Source: CAVOJV01 sp963696325
Lineage (GTDB): Bacteria > Pseudomonadota > Gammaproteobacteria > Competibacterales > Competibacteraceae
Direction: 5' to 3'
Assembly: GCA_963696325.1 (NCBI GenBank)
Contig: CAVOJV010000044.1
Coordinates: 1 to 64,000, forward strand
DNA length: 64,000 bases
This document shows, in pieces, positions 60,757 to 64,000 of this stretch. Each line of letters starts with the position of its first letter. Positions within the stretch are counted from its first letter, which is position 1. The position numbers and the translations under genes are program-made. The notes under the pieces are model-generated. The model was not told where the DNA came from. It saw only the letters and a list, made by a program, of their open reading frames with translations, and searched no databases.

Positions 60757-62437
60757 ATGGCTGACCGCCCCCCGATGAACGCGCTGCCAGACGACGTAAA
60801 CCTCAGTCACGAAGCGGGCGAGGCGTTGCGCAACCGGCTCCAGGCGAATCCCTTGACGAGTGAGGATCGGTGGCGGTTGGTGAAGCTGATCCAAGGCTAT
60901 TGCGGGTTCACGTTCGCGCGGTGCGAAACCAAGAGCCGCCTGCGCTGGCTGAAGCGGGCCCTGTTGGGTGAGGGACCGCGGCCACTGCCGACCGACGGGG
61001 GTGAGGCCTGGGCGGGTGCGGACGCCGGTTTGACGACGGCGGCGGGTGGCGCCCTCCCGGCGGCGGGGAGCGCGGCCCCGATTGAGGAGCCGGCGGGCGC
61101 GACGCGGGCGCCGAGCGCGCCGGTGCGCCGGGGGGGCCGGGCGGCAGGGGGCGGACGCGGATGCCGGCGGAGCGCGGGTGCTCTGCCGGCAGGAGGAGTT
61201 AGCCGCGGGGCAGCGGGGTCCGGCCGGTGGTCGGGGGACCTTGTATCGGTTACCGGCCGGGGTAGCGATTCGAATTGACGGCAACGCCCTGCCGTCGGCG
61301 GGGCGCGATGAGTTGGAAGCGGTGCGCTGCGCGGCGGGTGGCGCGGTGTTCACGGCGCCGGTGCCAGGCGCGGCGGGTACCGAGAAATACAGCCCCCAGG
61401 CCCGGGCGGTGATCGCGCTGGGCCGCGACTACCGAGGGTTACCGGTTTACCGGATGACCAGTATCAAGCCCTGGTCGGGGTACCGGTGGCCGATGCCACG
61501 CTGGTGGGAGTTGGCCGAGCCGGGGGCCGACGGTGTCTGGCCGGTATGCGACCGGCGCTGGTCCCTGGCCGCCCAAGGCGAGGTCAGCTATCAAGACGAC
61601 CCCGATGTCCGGATGCTGGCGTTGGTGGCCGAGAACCGGCGCGCTGAGGCGAGCGGCGAGCCGCTGGAGCGACGGCGGATGTACCCCACCGGGCTGGTGG
61701 TCAAGGCGGGTGAGCACGTCATCTGCCGGTATCGCTCGGGGCGGGCGCACGCCGGCGAGAACCGGAGCGCGTTACTGGCACACCGGGAAGCCGGACGGGA
61801 ACAACCGATCGGGAGGTCGGACGCCCTGGCGGCCACTCAGCGAGACGATGACGACACCCTGATCCGCGGCCCTTGTCTGGCGCCTGGTCGACGCCAGTTC
61901 ACCGACCTCGAGGAAGTCTTCCCGGCGGACGCTGCGCAGGTGATCACGGTCCTGAATCAAGTCGTCGAACCCGCGGCCGCGACGCGCGCGCCCGCGCTAA
62001 CCGCGGCCGACCGGCTGGCGTACCACCAGACTCACAGTGGCCCGCTGCTGGCGGCGCTGCACGACTGGCTGGAGCAACAGTTCCGCGAGCGCACCGTGGA
62101 ACCCAACCGCAGCCTGGGTAAGGCGTTCCCTGACCGGTTAAAGCGCTGGGAGACCCTGCCCCAATTGCTCCGAGTGCCCGCCGCGCCACGCGCCAGCAAC
62201 CCGGTGGAACGGGCCTTGAAGCGGCTCCTCCGTCAGCGCAAGCATAGCCTGTGCTACGCCAGCGAGCCCAGCGCCGATGGCGCCAGTCTCCTGACCAGCC
62301 TAATCGCCACCGGCGTGCGGGCCGGCGTCAATGTGCTGGACGATCTGGTCGCCTTACCGACCCCGCGTCACGCCGTGTTCCGCCAGCCGGCGGCGGGGCT
62401 GCCGTGGAGCTACCCGGACAACCTGGCGCCGGCGTAG
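60757..62437 (+). pseudogene. tnpC: IS66-family transposase TnpC (variant), several frameshifts
   Basis: It starts near MADRPPMNALPDDVNLSHEA, then LTSEDRWRLVKLIQGYCGF. After a frameshift near 61150 it has LYRLPAGVAIRIDGNALPSA and EKYSPQARAVIALGRDYRGL. A further local shift occurs near 61460-61500, after which VWPVCDRRWSLAAQGEVSYQ and RDDDDTLIRGPCLAPGRRQF follow. It ends HSGPLLAALHDWLEQQFRER, VEPNRSLGKAFPDRLKRWET and NPVERALKRLLRQRKHSLCY. The zinc-type Cys residues expected ahead of AGTEKYS are mostly lost. It runs convergent with the tnpB gene and overlaps its end. Confidence 0.75.
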
Positions 62438-62784
62438 GCGACCTGGCGCCAGTCCCCCGCCATCGCCGCCTGATCGGGGCCGCCATGCCAGCGCAGCCCC
62501 GGCAGCTCGCGGGCCACCCGATGAACGGCGGTACCGTCCGCGCGCGGCCCCCATTGCAATCGGCCCTGCGAGAGGCGCTGGGTGCACAACCAGAAGCCCT
62601 GCCCCTCATAACCGAGCAGTTTGAGGCTGGTGCCGGTGCGGTTGCGGAAGACATAGATCGCGCCGTCCAGGGGATTGTGTGCGAAGGTCTGCCGGCCCCC
62701 GGCGGCTAACCCATCAATGCCTGTGCGGAAATCGACCGGGGCCAGGGCCAGCCAGATCCGCCGCTGGGGGGTGAGTGGCAGCAT
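62410..62784 (-). CDS. tnpB: IS66-family accessory protein TnpB
   Basis: This 124-residue accessory protein is intact. MLPLTPQRRIWLALAPVDFR begins the family signature, followed by TGIDGLAAGGRQTFAHNPLD, GAIYVFRNRTGTSLKLLGYE and GQGFWLCTQRLSQGRLQWGP. Its ATG overlaps the TGA of tnpA. Its 3' end overlaps the 3' end of the opposite-strand tnpC by 28 bases. Confidence 0.88.
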   Translation of the reverse strand: MLPLTPQRRIWLALAPVDFRTGIDGLAAGGRQTFAHNPLDGAIYVFRNRTGTSLKLLGYEGQGFWLCTQRLSQGRLQWGPRADGTAVHRVARELPGLRWHGGPDQAAMAGDWRQVAYAGARLSG

Positions 62785-63195
62785 CACGCCGGCTCCAGAA
62801 ACGCCCGCAGCACCGCCGCTAGCGGCGCTGAGTCCCGATACTGCAGGCGCAAGCCTGCCCCCTCCGGGCGTTCGACCTCGAGCAGCGTGGGACTGGGGTG
62901 CTGCCGGCTCCAACGCCGGGGCGGTGACTTCCACAACCCCAGGGTAAGGCACAACCGCGGTGGCCGGGATGGCCGTCGGCCGCGCCAGCCCCTGTTGCTT
63001 CCGATCGGTGGGGCTCAGGCGCAACCGCTTGGCCACTTGGGAACCGGGCAGCACGGTCGTCAACGCCACCGCCTGATCCCATAAGGCCGCGGGAATCCGG
63101 TCCTGGGCCGTGGCGCGGCTCCGGCGCCAGTGTTCGAATGGCTCGGCCAGGTCGGCGCGCGCGGATTCGGTTGGCAGCAACGGCTCGGTCACCAT
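62784..63195 (-). pseudogene. tnpA: IS66-family accessory protein TnpA, frameshifted
   Basis: This TnpA-type DNA-binding protein begins MVTEPLLPTESARADLAEPF, then LTTVLPGSQVAKRLRLSPTD. A one-base shift near 62895 leads to the normal tail LEVERPEGAGLRLQYRDSAP followed by LAAVLRAFLEPA. The TGA/ATG overlap with tnpB is the usual coupling. Confidence 0.7.
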
Positions 63196-63245
63196 CGGTG
63201 CCTCCCAGTAGAGTCAATCATAACGAGGAAGAACCTTACTCAAGA

Positions 63246-63500
63246 AAACCGTACCGCGTCACGCCGGGCTGCCGGAACTTCACGATCATTGCGCTGGACG
63301 GTTCCTACACCCAGAAAGACTATCCCGAGCATTTGCGCCGTATCCGCTTAAAAGACCCGGACCGCAGCAAGACCTTGGGGTTTCTGAGCAACCAATTCGA
63401 TTTACCCCCGCTGACGAGCTGTGCGCTTTACAAGAATCCCTGGCAAGTGGAACTGTTTTTCAAGTGGATCAAGCAACATCTTCTGAGTTTGGCAAGCTGA
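63246..63500 (+). pseudogene. IS4-type transposase, C-terminal fragment
   Basis: About 85 residues remain: KPYRVTPGCRNFTIIALDGS, RLKDPDRSKTLGFLSNQFDL and KNPWQVELFFKWIKQHLL. The YKNPWQVELFFKWIKQHL run is the catalytic Glu region of IS4-type transposases. The upstream part is replaced by the IS66 end. After HLL an IS21-like end (TGAGTTTGGCAAGC) takes over at 63484. Confidence 0.7.
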
Positions 63501-63506
63501 TTTGGG
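63484..63506. repeat. IS21-type end remnant
   Basis: TGAGTTTGGCAAGCTGATTTG matches the left end of the IS21 at 53035 (TGAGTTTGGCAAGCTG, then TTTTG). No IS21 genes follow; an ISL3-type end (GGGTTCTTCCGCAG) starts at about 63506. Only this short end seems to remain. Confidence 0.55.
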
Positions 63507-63604
63507 TTCTTCCGCAGTTTGTGTGGTCTTGAAAAGGGTAGCGCCAAGCACCACGTAACGGCATGACTATCACTCAACGACGAGGTTAACCCGTTTTGTT
63601 TTCG

Positions 63605-64000
63605 ATGCCTTTACTTGCACTTCTACTGCCGAAGCCCTTACGGCGGAGAGCGACAGCGGGATTGGTCCAAGAGAACGTGCTCCAGGTGACGGTGGAAAGC
63701 GCCCGGCCGACGGTATCCTGCCCGGACTGCGGCACCCCGAGTACTCACGTTCATGGCCATTATGTCCGGGCGCCGAGCGATCTGCCTTGGGGCGGTTTGA
63801 CGATCCGACTGCACCTGCCGGTGCGCCGATTCGCCTGTACCCATGGAGCCTGTCCTCGCCGGACCTTTGGCGAGCGTTTTCCGAGTTTCCTTGAGCCCTA
63901 TCAGCGCCAGACGCACCGGTTGCAACAGGCGCTGCGCGCGGTGGGCTATGCTTTGGGTGGGGAAGGGGGTGCCCGCCTGGCCAACCTGCTGGGTATCGCG
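63605..64000 (+). CDS. ISL3-family transposase, N-terminal part (runs off the window)
   Basis: It starts MPLLALLLPKPLRRRATAGL. The N-terminal zinc-finger domain reads ARPTVSCPDCGTPSTHVHGH and FACTHGACPRRTFGERFPSF, with C-P-D-C and later Cys residues typical of ISL3. The frame is open to the window end (132 codons). An ISL3-like terminal sequence lies about 100 bases upstream (63506). Confidence 0.88.
   Translation, partial: MPLLALLLPKPLRRRATAGLVQENVLQVTVESARPTVSCPDCGTPSTHVHGHYVRAPSDLPWGGLTIRLHLPVRRFACTHGACPRRTFGERFPSFLEPYQRQTHRLQQALRAVGYALGGEGGARLANLLGIA

Overview
The window is GC-rich DNA from a gammaproteobacterium that stores polyhydroxyalkanoate. A phasin and a PHB-depolymerase-family esterase point to granule metabolism. 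A ribonuclease T, a YheS-type ABC-F protein, a dGTPase and a cytochrome c5 type protein are gammaproteobacterial in character. The small membrane proteins (Thivi_2564 family, DUF3185) are of the kind seen in Chromatiales and Competibacter-like bacteria. Placement near that group is an inference from gene content; nothing in the window names a species.

Layout. Bases 1-9840 are a pile of broken insertion sequences: IS21, a two-recombinase remnant of a RIT-like element, two copies of one IS4/ISNCY-like transposase (one inserted in the other), a 301-bp MITE-like element and a Tn5-like IS4 copy. Bases 9854-16109 carry host envelope and stress genes (lytic transglycosylase, coiled-coil protein, GlsB/YeaQ, DUF533, LysM/BON, OmpA lipoprotein), and an IS66 has cut the GlsB gene. 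Bases 16200-28313 are a second mobile pile. In it a TIR-domain gene is split by IS1182, IS630 and IS200 and then truncated by a 3-kb transposon with very long inverted repeats. Beyond that lies a nest of ISKra4, group II intron, ISKra4, IS630 and IS4.

Bases 28346-47548 are the stable host block: hemolysin III family protein, HIT hydrolase, SDR oxidoreductase, the nfeD-slipin pair, a di-heme c5 cytochrome, tRNA-Arg(CCG), PHB esterase, CopG-like regulator, ribonuclease T, ParA ATPase, yheS, dgt, RlpA-like lipoprotein, host-attachment protein, two tandem aspartoacylase/AstE-like hydrolases, and a phasin with two TGCA-rich sites in its promoter. Bases 47793-64000 are a third mobile pile (two complete IS21 copies, split IS1182-like, IS1634 with a 28-A tract, ISAzo13, IS1595, IS66, ISL3) with one lone cargo gene, a glycosyltransferase.

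The main biological content is the order of insertion events, readable at base level from target duplications and from reading frames that are restored when an element is removed. The most notable items are the shredded TIR-domain gene, the long-inverted-repeat transposon, and a pair of recombinase-linked termini 20 kb apart that share an inverted motif with identical 53-bp spacing. Many transposase genes carry single-base frameshifts in homopolymers, so some breaks may be sequencing errors rather than decay.
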